Assembly: GCF_011077185.1 (NCBI RefSeq)
Contig: NC_048896.1
Coordinates: 87,593,426 to 87,657,425 of the forward strand
Source of the DNA: Oxyura jamaicensis
Lineage: Eukaryota; Chordata; Aves; Anseriformes; Anatidae
Length of the DNA: 64,000 bases
Direction of reading: 5' to 3'
The stretch's first letter is position 1, and each line of letters opens with the position of its first letter. A model generated the notes under the pieces. It did no database searches and was not told the origin of the DNA. It worked only from the letters and a program-made list of their open reading frames with translations. This document shows positions 63,073-64,000 of the stretch, piece by piece. The position numbers were made by a program, and so were the translations under genes.

Positions 63073-64000
63073 ATTAAAATAAATGTATCTTTAGAGGAAA
63101 TGGGCTCAAGAAGAAAGCCCAATGAGGATTTCTAGCATGGCTACTGCATGGATGAGAAATTGACCCCCTAATGCCGTATTGTTATTCAAAGGAATAGCCT
63201 TCTTAAACAAATCTGCATGTAAAATCTATTGCTGTAATCCTATCTCTTATTTTCTCTAGGAATCTAGTTTGAATTATGCATTACTAGGAAAATAGAGTTC
63301 GATTTTGTAGTTTCCCTAATTTATATATTCTTCAGTCTTTGCTCCCTTATTCCAGAATGGTCCTCAGGTGAGATCTACTGTCTGTTCTCTAAGGAACTCC
63401 TGTTTTCCCTCCAGCCTCTATTTTCCCTCCTGATTCTGGATAGATGTTTTCCCAAGAATATGTGTAGCTTTCTGCCAGGTCCTTCAGGAAATTCCTGCAG
63501 ACTTTCTGCCAGAAGTTGCTTCAGGAAATCTTTGATGATGTCTGGTTTCCTAATTCTGCGCATATTAGTTCCAATTGCCACTTTGTCATCTTAATCAGGT
63601 ACATTTGGGAATCTCAGCCTGTTTTATTCATAAGAGCCATGACCTTTACACCTGGCACAACAGAGAAAGCAAATTATAAGAGCCTCCAGCTACCAAAATG
63701 ATTGACTTAAGTGGGAATAATCTTGACACTGAAAACATCGTCTATCAGATTATCTAGCTCTTCATGTCTCTCAGCCTAAAAATGAACAGAGGAAAGTCCA
63801 TTTTATCTTTGAAGCGATTACACTGTTCAAAGTCACAATGTGAACTTTTACAAAGCCAAAGACTATTTGCCTAAGGAAGGTTTGAAATCATGTTCAATTT
63901 TATTTTTCATCTTCAAAAAGATCTGTATTTCTGTAAAGACCCTTAACAATGATTGCACCCAAGGCTTACCTGTTCATCTTTCAGCGTCTAATTATACCAG

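Larger units (their letters stand above)
1..64000 (+). other. POLN: POLN gene (DNA polymerase nu), partial, spans the window
   Basis: Fifteen exons with AG/GT borders and matching phases assemble into a family A DNA polymerase that I recognise as POLN, not POLQ or mitochondrial POLG. Diagnostic strings are LDPRIAAWLINPSD, LHPLPKIMLEYRQVRKIKS and TGRISSKHPNIQGISKHP. POLN is a nuclear, low-fidelity translesion polymerase linked to cross-link repair and recombination; human POLN is about 900 residues. The window covers roughly the N-terminal two thirds, ending about 40 residues after motif A. The 5' end (start codon) and the 3' exons with motif B, motif C and the C-terminus are outside. In mammals POLN shares 5' exons with HAUS3; no HAUS3 coding sequence is seen here. 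The gene runs left to right and is interrupted only by introns and retroelement debris. Confidence 0.93.
43884..64000 (+). other. POLN intron, more than 20 kb, continues past the window
   Basis: I looked for the next expected POLN exon (equivalent to human KDVPVEQVTHADREQ and VVYAVVYGAGKE) and did not find it. The intron holds T23 (47667-47689), an old sense CR1 remnant (48531-49260), an ATAATA stretch (49466-49490), an unclassified block (49480-49930), TTATTA repeats (53421-53445), CR1 fragments at 52810 and 62655, and two stretches that look like possible regulatory DNA (53740-53880, 54930-55350). No other gene is recognisable on either strand. Confidence 0.75.

Noticed and set aside
43884..64000. 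Next POLN exon (O-helix region) within the window
   Set aside because: I searched by eye for the expected HADRE-QTKK and VVYGAGKE coding patterns with a phase 2 acceptor and found none; a profile search would settle it.
1..64000. CRISPR array, tRNA, rRNA or endogenous retrovirus provirus
   Set aside because: No regularly spaced repeats, no tRNA cloverleaf or rRNA sequence recognised, and no paired LTRs or gag/pol/env coding traces; the only RT-like sequence is of CR1 type.

Overview
The window is vertebrate and almost certainly avian nuclear DNA. It is AT-rich, intron-dominated and littered with truncated CR1 LINEs, including the 3' ends typical of birds (a tail starting CATAGAATCACAGAATGG when read antisense, and TTCTATGA octamer repeats). 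There is no operon structure and no bacterial, phage or CRISPR feature. The species cannot be fixed from the sequence; a galliform or similar bird fits.

One protein-coding gene is supported: the orthologue of POLN (DNA polymerase nu, family A), on the + strand. I reassembled 15 coding exons between 7133 and 43883. They have GT/AG borders and continuous phase and give 1742 nt (580 codons plus 2 nt). The order matches vertebrate POLN as I know it: a variable N-terminal segment, a degenerate exonuclease-like domain (8076-11367), the helical linker and thumb (17361-24077), and the start of the palm (24347-43883) up to motif A. The rest of the catalytic core (O-helix/motif B and motif C) is not here and should lie downstream of 64000. 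Two weaker upstream coding pieces (the donor at 12/13, and 3435-3496) join in frame and may give part of the N-terminus.

Layout: 1-7132, 5' introns with two candidate exons. 7133-11367, four exons with one CR1 inserted 70 bp after the second. 11368-17360, a 6 kb intron. 17361-24412, eight small exons with CR1 tails flanking one of them. 24413-41673, a 17 kb intron carrying a fairly intact sense CR1 3' end and an old antisense CR1 with reverse-transcriptase remnants. 41674-43883, three palm exons. 43884-64000, more than 20 kb of intron with CR1 fragments and no further recognisable exon.

No new biological system was found. The points most worth checking are a Gln-to-His change in the otherwise near-invariant motif A of POLN, the competing splice donors at the candidate 5' exon, and a perfect 42-bp CR1-derived direct repeat that brackets a frame-shifting exon.
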